DNA from: Enterovibrio baiacu
GTDB lineage: Bacteria > Pseudomonadota > Gammaproteobacteria > Enterobacterales > Vibrionaceae
NCBI RefSeq assembly: GCF_004120195.1
Contig: NZ_SCHN01000007.1
Coordinates: forward strand, 372,001 to 436,000
Reading direction: 5' to 3'
DNA length: 64,000 bases
Numbering within the stretch: the stretch's first letter is position 1; each line of letters begins with the position of its first letter. A program made the position numbers and the translations under genes. Below the pieces are notes generated by a model. It was not told the DNA's origin, did not search any database, and was given only the letters and a program-made list of their open reading frames with translations. Of this stretch, positions 45,603-53,755 are shown in pieces.

Positions 45603-47243
45603 ATGGTTAAGATTAAACAGGCAGAAGCAACACTGGAAAGCCTACACCGTATTTTTACAGTGCCTGAAGCACCGAATTCGACCCTCGGCGAGATCGAGCG
45701 CGCCATCTCTCAAAACCTAAATCGATTCCTGCAAGACCACATAGCAGCCACAGATTGCTCCCTCACGGAGATCGAAAAGGATTTTAATAACCCAACGATC
45801 CCCGACGCGCCCACCTTTGTTTCTGACCACACTGAGTTTTTGCTTGAAAAGTTGGTCGCGCAATCTGTGCATACGTCGTCACCGCGCTTTATCGGCCACA
45901 TGACGTCAGCACTGCCCTATTTCCTGATGCCGCTTTCAAAAATCATGATTGCGCTGAATCAGAACACGGTGAAAATAGAAACCTCAAAAGCCTTCACACC
46001 GCTTGAACGACAAGTCCTGGGCATGTTGCACAATCTGATTTACCAACGTAGCGACGATTTCTACCAAAATTGGATGCACAGTGCCGCCCACTCGCTTGGC
46101 GCATTTTGTTCTGGCGGCACCATCGCCAATATCACTGCCCTTTGGGTAGCAAGAAACAGCGCGTTAAAACCGGAAGGCGATTTCAAAGGTGTAGCGGAAG
46201 AAGGCCTCTTCCGCGCAATGCGTCACTACGGCTATGACGATTTGGTGATTCTGGTGTCCGAACGCGGTCACTATTCACTCAAAAAGTCAGCAGATGTGTT
46301 AGGCATAGGTCGCGAAGCCTTGGTGGCCATTCCAACCGATGAAAACAACCGAATTTGTCTTGATGCGCTGAGTGAGAAAATCGCTGAACTCATGGCGAAG
46401 AACATCAAGCCTTTCGCCCTTATCGGCGTGGCAGGCACGACAGAAACAGGCAACATCGACCCGCTTGATAAAATCGCTGACATTGCCGAACGTGAAGGTA
46501 TTCATTTTCATGTTGATGCGGCTTGGGGCGGTGCGAGTTTAATGTCAGAAAATCAGCGACCCAAGCTGAAAGGCATTGAACGGGCTGACTCGGTCACGAT
46601 AGATGCCCACAAACAACTGTATGTGCCGATGGGCGCGGGCATGGTGTTGTTCAAAGACCCTGCGCTGGTGTCTGCGATTGAACATCACGCTGATTACATC
46701 TTGCGTAAAGGATCGAAAGACCTCGGCAGCCACACGCTTGAAGGCTCTCGAAGTGGTATGGCAATGTTGTTGTTTGCCAGCTTCAACATCATTGGACGTC
46801 AAGGCTATGAGCTTTTGATTGATCAAAGCGTTGAAAAAGCGGCGTACTTTGCCGACCTTGTGGAAGCGCAGAGTGATTTTGAATTGGTGAGCGCCCCAGA
46901 GCTGTGTTTGATGACCTACCGCTTTGTGCCGCCGTCGGTAAAAGCGGCATTGAAGGTTGCTTCTCCCGAGCAGGTGGATGCTATTCATGCGCTGTTAAAT
47001 GATTTAACCGTCTTTATTCAAAAGCGTCAGCGCGAAGCGGGATATTCCTTTGTTTCCCGCACCTGCTTAACGCCAAGCCAATGGGATAGACGCGCCACCA
47101 ACGTTTTCCGTGTGGTGTTAGCCAATCCACTGACCACAAAAGAAATCCTACAAGCGGTATTGGAAGAGCAACGAGACATCGCCTCAACCAGCAGCATCGC
47201 CCTGCCTAAGTTGCTTTCGCTTGCAGACTCTCTGCTTCGATGA
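45603..47243 (+). CDS. panP: PanP, PLP-dependent aspartate 1-decarboxylase (beta-alanine synthesis)
   Basis: 546 residues from ATG 45603 (MVKIKQAEATLES), as in other Vibrionaceae; an ATG at 45573 adds ten residues. Group II PLP decarboxylase fold: 'HTSSPRFIGHMTSALPYF', 'SGGTIANITALW', 'HVDAAWGGA' and PLP lysine Lys337 in 'TIDAHKQLYVPMG'. Vibrios lacking the pyruvoyl enzyme PanD use PanP to make beta-alanine for pantothenate/CoA. It could be mistaken for glutamate decarboxylase. Monocistronic, ending at a bidirectional terminator facing iclR. Confidence 0.9.
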   Translation: MVKIKQAEATLESLHRIFTVPEAPNSTLGEIERAISQNLNRFLQDHIAATDCSLTEIEKDFNNPTIPDAPTFVSDHTEFLLEKLVAQSVHTSSPRFIGHMTSALPYFLMPLSKIMIALNQNTVKIETSKAFTPLERQVLGMLHNLIYQRSDDFYQNWMHSAAHSLGAFCSGGTIANITALWVARNSALKPEGDFKGVAEEGLFRAMRHYGYDDLVILVSERGHYSLKKSADVLGIGREALVAIPTDENNRICLDALSEKIAELMAKNIKPFALIGVAGTTETGNIDPLDKIADIAEREGIHFHVDAAWGGASLMSENQRPKLKGIERADSVTIDAHKQLYVPMGAGMVLFKDPALVSAIEHHADYILRKGSKDLGSHTLEGSRSGMAMLLFASFNIIGRQGYELLIDQSVEKAAYFADLVEAQSDFELVSAPELCLMTYRFVPPSVKAALKVASPEQVDAIHALLNDLTVFIQKRQREAGYSFVSRTCLTPSQWDRRATNVFRVVLANPLTTKEILQAVLEEQRDIASTSSIALPKLLSLADSLLR

Positions 47244-47270
47244 CGCAGCAAAGCCCAAGGTTCAGTCATA

Positions 47271-47299
47271 AAAAATGGCCCATTCAGGGCCATTTTTTA
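47271..47299. terminator. Bidirectional terminator between panP and iclR
   Basis: AAAAATGGCCC (47271-47281), loop ATTCA, GGGCCATTTTT (47287-47297). Confidence 0.92.
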
Positions 47300-47328
47300 T
47301 CGTGTTTTGAACACGTTCAGTTCAACAC

Positions 47329-48132
47329 TCAGTCGGCGTTTTCCCAACTGTCTGCTTCGATTTTTGCCAACGCGTGTGAAGCACGCTGGAGTGCTGGAAG
47401 GAAATGTAATGCTTGTTCTGCCTTCAAGCGCATGATCGGTGCTTGAATGGCAACAGCAAGGTTTGAGCGCCCGCGCGGAGACGGCACCAACACCGCCACA
47501 CAGAGCAGCCCCGGCAGAAACTCTTCGTTATCGATGGCATAGCCACACAAGCGCACATTTTCTAGCTCGGTTTCAAGCGCCTCAAGGTCCGTGAGTGTTT
47601 TCTCCGTAAAGGCGCTCAGCTCTACGTTATCCAGAATTCGGCGACGCTGTGACGGCGTCATGCTTGCGAGAAACAGTTTTCCCGTCGCTGAGCAGTGAAC
47701 AGGCACACGAGAACCCGCATGCAAGTGGAAACGCAGCGGCGCTTCCGTTTCTACGCGATCCACGTAAACAATCTCACCACCAGACAAAGACGTGAGGTTA
47801 CAACTCTCCCCGACTTCTTCTCGCAGTTGATTGAGCACTTGGTGTCTTGCACTGTGCGTGGTGGAATTCAGTAACACATTTTCGGCTAAACGGCGTAAAC
47901 GTGTGCCCGTGCTGTAATGGCGTTCATCGCCATCACGCTGCACAATGGCGGCACTTTCTAACTGTTGCAGCATACGGTGAAGTGTCGGTTTTGGAATGCC
48001 CGTTTCTTCGGCTAACCCTTGCAAAGAGAAAAACTCATCCTTCCCAGCGATCAATTCCAACAAAGCAAACAAACGCAATGTTGGCGTATCTCCATCTACC
48101 TTCGCCAAATCAGGCTGTTCTATGTTCTTCAT
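47329..48132 (-). CDS. IclR-family transcriptional regulator, likely of the taurine locus
   Basis: 267 residues from ATG 48132 (GAGGAAA upstream); the longer frame to 48240 is not needed. N-terminal winged helix about 15-75 ('LQGLAEETGIPKPTLHRMLQQLE'). Effector domain about 90-260 with 'GESCNLTSLSGGEIVYVDRVE', 'VPVHCSATGKLFLA' and 'GYAIDNEEFLPGLLCVAV', characteristic of IclR. It lies downstream of cobT on the same strand, with 216 nt between. Candidate 15-bp palindromes upstream of itself and of xsc suggest it controls the locus. Many taurine loci use TauR (MocR type) instead. Confidence 0.93.
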   Translation of the reverse strand: MKNIEQPDLAKVDGDTPTLRLFALLELIAGKDEFFSLQGLAEETGIPKPTLHRMLQQLESAAIVQRDGDERHYSTGTRLRRLAENVLLNSTTHSARHQVLNQLREEVGESCNLTSLSGGEIVYVDRVETEAPLRFHLHAGSRVPVHCSATGKLFLASMTPSQRRRILDNVELSAFTEKTLTDLEALETELENVRLCGYAIDNEEFLPGLLCVAVLVPSPRGRSNLAVAIQAPIMRLKAEQALHFLPALQRASHALAKIEADSWENAD

Positions 48133-48256
48133 TCTTATGATTTCCTCTGCGGTATACCTCTGTATATCAAAATCAAAGTAAATAACAACTTCCGCTGTTA
48201 AAAACTGAAACAGAGTTGTTAAAAGCCGCCCTTGTTGCAACCATGCTCATAATAAT

Positions 48257-48271
48257 AGAACATTTCGTTCC
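48257..48271. promoter_or_regulatory. Candidate IclR-type operator upstream of iclR
   Basis: AGAAC-ATTTC-GTTCC, a 15-bp inverted repeat with 5-nt centre, the layout of IclR-family sites. It shares GTTCCGTTAT/ATTTCGTT words with the sites before xsc. Confidence 0.45.
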
Positions 48272-48348
48272 GTTATTTTAATGAAAACATCGTAGATACA
48301 CCATAAGGAGAACATTAACCGACGCAAAGAGGACGGTACATTGGCGCT

Positions 48349-50088
48349 TTACCGCATTGAAGCTCGCTTAATTGATGAGGCCATTAGCGCCACAATGTCG
48401 ACAAACACCCGATGATGCAGAGGCTGTGCAATGTCTAAGGCAAGGCTATTGCGGTAATAACGGCTTAAATCCAACCCGATACCAAGCCCCATGATGATAT
48501 CTCCACACTTTTCTCGCTGCTCAACCACGCTTCTTAGATGATTATCGAGATAAAACGCATCGTTCATGAGGTTCGTTGCGGTATCCATGGGGCAACCGTC
48601 TGATAGCACGAGCAGCACGCGACGAGACACATCAACCCTTTGCATTCGTTGACATGCCCATTCAACAGCCTCGCCATCAATGCCTTCGCGGAAAAGATCC
48701 GCTTTCATCAATGCAGCAATGTTCTTTCGCCCCTGACGCCAATGCATGTCGGCATCCTTAAACACCAAGTGGCACACATCATTCAACCGACCCGGCAATG
48801 CGGGTCTACCCCTCGCCATCCATTGTTGGTGAGATTTGCCACCATTCCATGCATTCGTGGTGAAACCAAGCACCTCACTAGGAATACCGGCTAAACCAAG
48901 GGATCGCACCAAGCCATCCACCAGCAACGTAATGTGTTCGATGTGTTGCCGCATGGAGCCAGAACAATCAATCAGCAAGGTAACCATGCTGTCAGGCTTG
49001 GTGACGTATCGCTCTTTCATGAACAAGCGTGTTTCCATCGGCGACGTGACAATCTGCGCCAATCGTCGACCATCGATATAGCCCTCTTCCTCCCCAAACT
49101 GCCACCCATCTCGCTGAGGCTGACTGAGATACCGAGCCAGTTTTCGCGCAATGTCGCGACAATTAATACCCAAGGTTTGAAATTGCTTATCGAGCTGGAT
49201 ACGAAATGCATCAAGTTGTGCCACACGCACTAAGCCCGACGCATCGACTTCCGTATCGAATTCCCGCGTAAAGACCTGATACTCGCCATTATGCTGTTCA
49301 AATGCCGTGCTTTTTTTCCCTGATGCAATCGCTGTGTCTTCTGATAACGCAGCCTCGTCTTCGAGCAACAACGCAAACGTATTGATGACACGCTCAGCAT
49401 CAGATTCTTCGTCATGCTCGTCTTGGCTCTGATGGATCATGTCAGCGATGGTTTGCGCCAACTTGAGCGCGTGAACGGCGTAGTCTGACTGCGATGATGT
49501 GCATCGACGAAGACCCAGCAGACTTTCACCAATCATGGGTGCAATGCCAGCACGCGTCGCTTCAATCAGGTCTTCATAATCTTCATCAATGGGCGTGGCA
49601 AACAGACGTGTTCGCACCATTTGAATGACAGTGAATAGCAAAATACCCAGCCGAGACTCCACTAGCTCTGCGTTTTTTGAAAGCGCACACCACGCATCAA
49701 ATCGATATCGAATATTTCGCTGCACGCCAATGTGAGAGGTGGCACTGGACAAGGCCTCGGTTCGATACTGTTCAAGCAAATCAAACAGCATGCGAGCAAG
49801 AGAATCCTCGGGGCTAAGTGACTGATGCAATACCGGATCACTAAGCATCAATCGTGATGCGATAGCATCAATGCGTCCTCGTTCAGCCTTGAAGTCAGAA
49901 TCCAGATCTTGTGCTTGGAGATGAGAAGCCGAGACAGGTATGAAGGTCGTATCGCGATACACTTGACCCGCTTTGAGGTGCAACGCACCGTCGCCCACTT
50001 CCGCACGCAAAGCCGCAGATGACAACATATGCATGCGCTGTTGAAGCACCGAAAACCGTGGGAATGCTGAAGCGTTAGTCTCTGCCAT
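48349..50088 (-). CDS. cobT: CobT-like VWA-domain subunit (cobaltochelatase-type, orphan)
   Basis: 579 residues, somewhat shorter than aerobic-pathway CobT. N-terminal helical domain; acidic linker about 219-255 (rich in Glu/Asp but shorter than usual); C-terminal VWA domain from about 365 with MIDAS motif D-C-S-G-S (374-378). Starts 2 nt after cobS, so the two are coupled. In cobalamin makers CobS and CobT form an AAA+/VWA chaperone that drives cobalt insertion by CobN. No cobN or other cob gene is present here, so the client is probably different. The taurine enzymes encoded next door are the obvious candidates, by inference only. Confidence 0.88.
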   Translation of the reverse strand: MAETNASAFPRFSVLQQRMHMLSSAALRAEVGDGALHLKAGQVYRDTTFIPVSASHLQAQDLDSDFKAERGRIDAIASRLMLSDPVLHQSLSPEDSLARMLFDLLEQYRTEALSSATSHIGVQRNIRYRFDAWCALSKNAELVESRLGILLFTVIQMVRTRLFATPIDEDYEDLIEATRAGIAPMIGESLLGLRRCTSSQSDYAVHALKLAQTIADMIHQSQDEHDEESDAERVINTFALLLEDEAALSEDTAIASGKKSTAFEQHNGEYQVFTREFDTEVDASGLVRVAQLDAFRIQLDKQFQTLGINCRDIARKLARYLSQPQRDGWQFGEEEGYIDGRRLAQIVTSPMETRLFMKERYVTKPDSMVTLLIDCSGSMRQHIEHITLLVDGLVRSLGLAGIPSEVLGFTTNAWNGGKSHQQWMARGRPALPGRLNDVCHLVFKDADMHWRQGRKNIAALMKADLFREGIDGEAVEWACQRMQRVDVSRRVLLVLSDGCPMDTATNLMNDAFYLDNHLRSVVEQREKCGDIIMGLGIGLDLSRYYRNSLALDIAQPLHHRVFVDIVALMASSIKRASMR

Positions 50089-50090
50089 CT

Positions 50091-51086
50091 CTACGTTCCA
50101 GTATCAGAAGGTACGGATTCAAATAACGCGCTTTGGGTGATAATTTCTTCATCAAAACAGCGTTGGTAAAGCTCATTAAACACAGGCCATTCCGATTCAT
50201 CGCATTTGTTCAGAAACGTGAGACGAAAAGCGAGGCGAACATCTGGGAAAAGCACGTGATTTTCAGCCCACATGATCACCGTTCTGGGTGACATTAACGT
50301 GGAGGTATCACCGCTAGCAAAAGCACGACGCGTGAGATTCGCAAGGGCAACCATTTGAGCCACCAGTCGCCTCCCTTGCTCCGTGTTCTTTTCTGGCACG
50401 CGCGATAATACGATGGCCGCTTCTCGTTCAGGCGCGAGATAATTCAAGGTCACCACAAGGTTCCAGCGGTCTACTTGCGCGTGGTTTAAAGCGTGCGTCC
50501 CATGATACAACCCTTGCAGATTGCCTAACCCAACGGTGTTCGCCGTCGCGAACAAGCGAAACGCCGCATGTGGTGTCAGCACGCGGTTTTTATCACTCAA
50601 GGTGAGCTTGCCCTCTTTCTCCAACAAACGTTGAATGACAAACATCACATCAGGTCGACCCGCATCATATTCATCTAAAACAAGGGCTATCGGACGCGTC
50701 ACCGACCACGGCAACAAACCGTCTTGAAACTCGGTCACTTGTTTGCCGTCGCGGAGTACCAAAGTATCTTTCCCCACCAGATCGAGCCGACTGATATGAC
50801 CATCCAGGTTTATCCGCAAACACGGCCAGTTTAATCGTGCTGCCACTTGCTCAATGTGGGTTGATTTACCCGTACCATGCATGCCTTGCACCAGCGTTCG
50901 TCGGTTGTGTGAAAAACCCGCCAAAATCGCCAATGTCACTTCAGGATCGAAGACATATTTCGGATCAATCTCCGGAACCAGCTCACTGGCCGTCGAATAA
51001 GCCGGCACGCGCAGATGACTGTCGATGCCAAACGTTTCTCGAACATTTACCTCTATGTCTGCCATCCCGCTCTTTTCCGCTTCCAT
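50091..51086 (-). CDS. cobS: CobS-like AAA+ ATPase (MoxR type, orphan)
   Basis: 331 residues from ATG 51086, which has the best ribosome site (GAGGGAGAAG); ATGs at 51101 and 51065 are alternatives, the last giving the CobS-typical MADIEVNVRETFGID. Walker A GMHGTGKST (68-76), Walker B ALVLDEYDAGRP (134-145), sensor 'FATANTVG' (179-186). Very close in motif to CobS of aerobic cobalamin synthesis. Divergent from xsc across 266 nt. Expected to form a hexameric ring working with CobT. Confidence 0.9.
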   Translation of the reverse strand: MEAEKSGMADIEVNVRETFGIDSHLRVPAYSTASELVPEIDPKYVFDPEVTLAILAGFSHNRRTLVQGMHGTGKSTHIEQVAARLNWPCLRINLDGHISRLDLVGKDTLVLRDGKQVTEFQDGLLPWSVTRPIALVLDEYDAGRPDVMFVIQRLLEKEGKLTLSDKNRVLTPHAAFRLFATANTVGLGNLQGLYHGTHALNHAQVDRWNLVVTLNYLAPEREAAIVLSRVPEKNTEQGRRLVAQMVALANLTRRAFASGDTSTLMSPRTVIMWAENHVLFPDVRLAFRLTFLNKCDESEWPVFNELYQRCFDEEIITQSALFESVPSDTGT

Positions 51087-51297
51087 TCTCTTCTCCCTCA
51101 TTGCGACTTTTCACCGAAATCACACTCAGCAAAACCATTGATAGTGCGTGCTTTTCTTCCTCAACAGAGGGAAAGAGTTACTCTCTCTGAACACCACTGT
51201 CAGCATTTTCTCAAAAATCCGACGAATCAAATAAAGCATTCCACTTTGTTAATTTCATGTTGACGACAGGTTTTCTTAAGACTAGTTTTTATCAATA

Positions 51298-51334
51298 TTC
51301 CGTTATACGAAACATTTAATTCCATTTAACGAAA
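51298..51334 (+). promoter_or_regulatory. Two tandem IclR-type operators upstream of xsc
   Basis: TTCCG-TTATA-CGAAA (51298-51312) and TTCCA-TTTAA-CGAAA (51320-51334): 15-bp pseudo-palindromes of form TTYCG-N5-CGRAA, 22 nt apart, the second ending 18 nt before the xsc ATG. The same word TTCCGTTAT occurs upstream of iclR. Confidence 0.55.
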
Positions 51335-51352
51335 TATTTCAAGGAGAGAACT

Positions 51353-53164
51353 ATGAGTGAGAAAGCGATGCGTACCGTCGTTGAAGGACCAACCAAGATG
51401 ACCCCGTCTGAGGCGTTCGTAGAAACCTTAGTCGCGAACAACGTCACGACCATGTTTGGCATCATGGGTTCTGCATTTATGGATGCCATGGACATCTTTG
51501 CGCCTGCGGGTATTCGCATGATCCCGGTTGTGCATGAGCAAGGTGCTGCGCACATGGCCGATGGCTACTCGCGTGTTTCAGGTAATCATGGTGTTGTCAT
51601 TGGACAGAACGGTCCAGGCATCAGTAACTGTGTGACCGCGATTGCGGCGGCATATTGGGCGCACAGCCCTGTTGTTATCGTGACCCCCGAAACAGGCACC
51701 ACCACAATGGGACTCGGTGGCTTCCAAGAATGTAACCAACTCCCGATGTTCCAAGAGTTCACCAAATACCAAGGGCACGTGACGCACCCTTCTCGTATGG
51801 CGGAATACACAGGCCGATGCTTTGACCGCGCCATGAGTGAAATGGGTCCCACCCAATTGAACATCCCTCGCGATTACTTCTACGGCGAGGTGACCTGTGA
51901 AATTCCAAAGCCTGCGCGACTCGATCGCGGCCCAGGCGGTGAAAACAGCTTGAATGAAGCGGCAGACATTCTTGCCGAAGCCAAATTCCCCGTCATCATT
52001 TCCGGTGGTGGTGTTGTCATGGCTGACGGCCTTGAGGAATGTAAGGCGCTCGCAGAACGCCTTGGTGCGCCAGTCGTGAACAGCTACCTCCACAATGATT
52101 CATTCCCCGCCTCTCACCCACACTGGTGTGGCCCGCTCGGCTACCAAGGGTCAAAAGCGGCGATGAAACTTTTAGCACAAGCCGATGTGGTGATTGCACT
52201 TGGCTCTCGCTTGGGGCCGTTCGGCACCTTGCCGCAACATGGTCTCGATTACTGGCCGAAAACCGCCAAGATCATTCAAATCGATGCTGACCACAAAATG
52301 CTTGGCCTTGTGAAGAAGATTTCGGTCGGTATTTGTGGCGATGCCAAAGCGGCTGCCATTGCACTGACTGAGCGCCTAAACGGACGCACTCTCGCCTGTG
52401 ATGCCAATACCGAAGAACGTATCGCAGTGATGAAACAAGAACAGGATGCGTGGGAAAAAGAATTGGACGAGTGGACGCATGAAAAAGATGCCTTCAGCCT
52501 CGACATGATTGATCAAAACGCGAAAGAGAAGCCGTTCTCTGGCGGCGAATACCTTCACCCGCGCCAAGTACTGCGTGAGCTTGAAAAAGCCATGCCAGAA
52601 GACGTTATGGTCTCAACCGACATCGGTAACATCAACTCCATTGCCAATAGCTATCTGCGCTTTGAAAAACCACGCAGCTTCTTCGCAGCCATGAGCTTTG
52701 GTAACTGTGGCTACGCCTTCCCGACCATCATTGGCGCGAAAATGGCAGCGCCAGAGCGCCCAGCCGTCTCTTATGCGGGCGATGGTGCGTGGGGCATGAG
52801 CTTGATGGAAACCATGACCTGTGTACGTCACAACATTCCCGTGACTGCCGTTGTGTTCCATAACCGCCAATGGGGCGCGGAGAAGAAAAATCAGGTCGAT
52901 TTCTACAACCGCCGTTTTGTGGCTGGCGAGCTGGATAACCAAAGCTTTGCTGAAATTGCACGCGCAATGGGTGCAGAGGGCGTGACGGTTGATCGCTTAG
53001 AAGATGTCGGCCCAGCCCTTCAATCTGCTATCGACAAACAAATGAACGAAGGCAAAACAACGGTCATTGAAATCATGTGTACCCAAGAGCTGGGCGACCC
53101 GTTCCGCCGTGATGCACTGTCAACGCCGGTGCGTTTCCTCGATAAGTACAAAGATTACGTGTAA
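51353..53164 (+). CDS. xsc: Sulfoacetaldehyde acetyltransferase
   Basis: 603 residues, AAGGAG site. Thiamine-diphosphate enzyme family: N-terminal Pyr domain ('FGIMGSAFMDAMD', 'HEQGAAHMADGY'), central domain, and C-terminal PP domain with 'GDGAW' near residue 476 followed by 'FHNRQWGAEKKNQVDFYN'. 'SYLHNDSFPASHPHWCGPLG' is characteristic of Xsc as opposed to acetolactate synthase. Converts sulfoacetaldehyde plus phosphate to acetyl phosphate and sulfite in the cytoplasm. First gene of the catabolic arm. No pta follows, so a housekeeping Pta or AckA must use the acetyl phosphate. Confidence 0.96.
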   Translation: MSEKAMRTVVEGPTKMTPSEAFVETLVANNVTTMFGIMGSAFMDAMDIFAPAGIRMIPVVHEQGAAHMADGYSRVSGNHGVVIGQNGPGISNCVTAIAAAYWAHSPVVIVTPETGTTTMGLGGFQECNQLPMFQEFTKYQGHVTHPSRMAEYTGRCFDRAMSEMGPTQLNIPRDYFYGEVTCEIPKPARLDRGPGGENSLNEAADILAEAKFPVIISGGGVVMADGLEECKALAERLGAPVVNSYLHNDSFPASHPHWCGPLGYQGSKAAMKLLAQADVVIALGSRLGPFGTLPQHGLDYWPKTAKIIQIDADHKMLGLVKKISVGICGDAKAAAIALTERLNGRTLACDANTEERIAVMKQEQDAWEKELDEWTHEKDAFSLDMIDQNAKEKPFSGGEYLHPRQVLRELEKAMPEDVMVSTDIGNINSIANSYLRFEKPRSFFAAMSFGNCGYAFPTIIGAKMAAPERPAVSYAGDGAWGMSLMETMTCVRHNIPVTAVVFHNRQWGAEKKNQVDFYNRRFVAGELDNQSFAEIARAMGAEGVTVDRLEDVGPALQSAIDKQMNEGKTTVIEIMCTQELGDPFRRDALSTPVRFLDKYKDYV

Positions 53165-53182
53165 AGCTCAGGCCACCTAAGC

Positions 53183-53229
53183 GCGTCGAGGGCGATGGCA
53201 TCTTACGGCATCGCCTCGACACGCTTTTT
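53183..53229 (+). terminator. Hairpin with T-run between xsc and tauX
   Basis: GCGTCGAGG-GCGATG... pairs with CATCGCC-TCGAC-ACGC over about 17 bp with small bulges; loop around TCTTAC; then TTTTTC. Either ends the xsc transcript or attenuates readthrough into tauXY. Confidence 0.72.
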
Positions 53230-53277
53230 CTGGCTATGTAATCGCTATTTCACCCTCTCTAAAAAAGGAGTTTTAGC

Positions 53278-53685
53278 ATGACTAACGTCGCGACCCCACA
53301 CGCTCAACCCGCCACGACGCTTGAATTTCTCGACGCCTTTTCTGCTGCATGGAACAACCATGATGTCGATGCTCTCATGTCTTTCATGGCGCCGGACTGC
53401 GTCTTCCTTACCGCTGCAGGCAGTGGCCTTCAAGGCAATACCATTTCGGGTCAAGATGCCGTGCGTGAAGCCTTTGAACAAGTGTGGAAAACCTTCCCAG
53501 ATGTCGCATGGAAGGATGCAGAACACACAATAATGAACGGGAATAAGGCCATCACTGAATCGACGTTTTGCGCCACGAAACCCGATGGAAGCCGGATCGA
53601 AGCACGAATGGTGGATGTCTTCACGCTGCAAGACGGAAAGATCCTCGTCAAAAACGCATTTAGAAAAGATCGCCCAGCGTTGTAA
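53278..53685 (+). CDS. tauX: NTF2/SnoaL-like small protein, probable taurine dehydrogenase small subunit
   Basis: 135 residues, strong AAAAAGGAG site. NTF2-like cone fold: 'FLDAFSAAWNNHDVDALMSFMA' type helix (split), 'DVFTLQDGKI' at the C-terminal sheet. TauX of known taurine dehydrogenases is a small protein beside the flavoprotein TauY, and the position directly before the FAD gene fits. I rely on context more than sequence. It could instead be an unrelated SnoaL-like helper. Confidence 0.65.
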   Translation: MTNVATPHAQPATTLEFLDAFSAAWNNHDVDALMSFMAPDCVFLTAAGSGLQGNTISGQDAVREAFEQVWKTFPDVAWKDAEHTIMNGNKAITESTFCATKPDGSRIEARMVDVFTLQDGKILVKNAFRKDRPAL

Positions 53686-53755
53686 GCCATCGGAAGCTGG
53701 CGGCTACCGATAGAACACCAAACTCTTAATCTGAAGAATGAACAAGGAGCGAGTC

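Noticed and set aside
48349-51086. Reading cobST as evidence for cobalamin synthesis here
   Set aside because: No cobN or other cob genes in the window; the taurine context offers a better but unproven explanation.
53738-53755. Upstream ATG of the TauY gene
   Set aside because: The AAGGAG ribosome site lies inside these six codons and points to the ATG at 53756.
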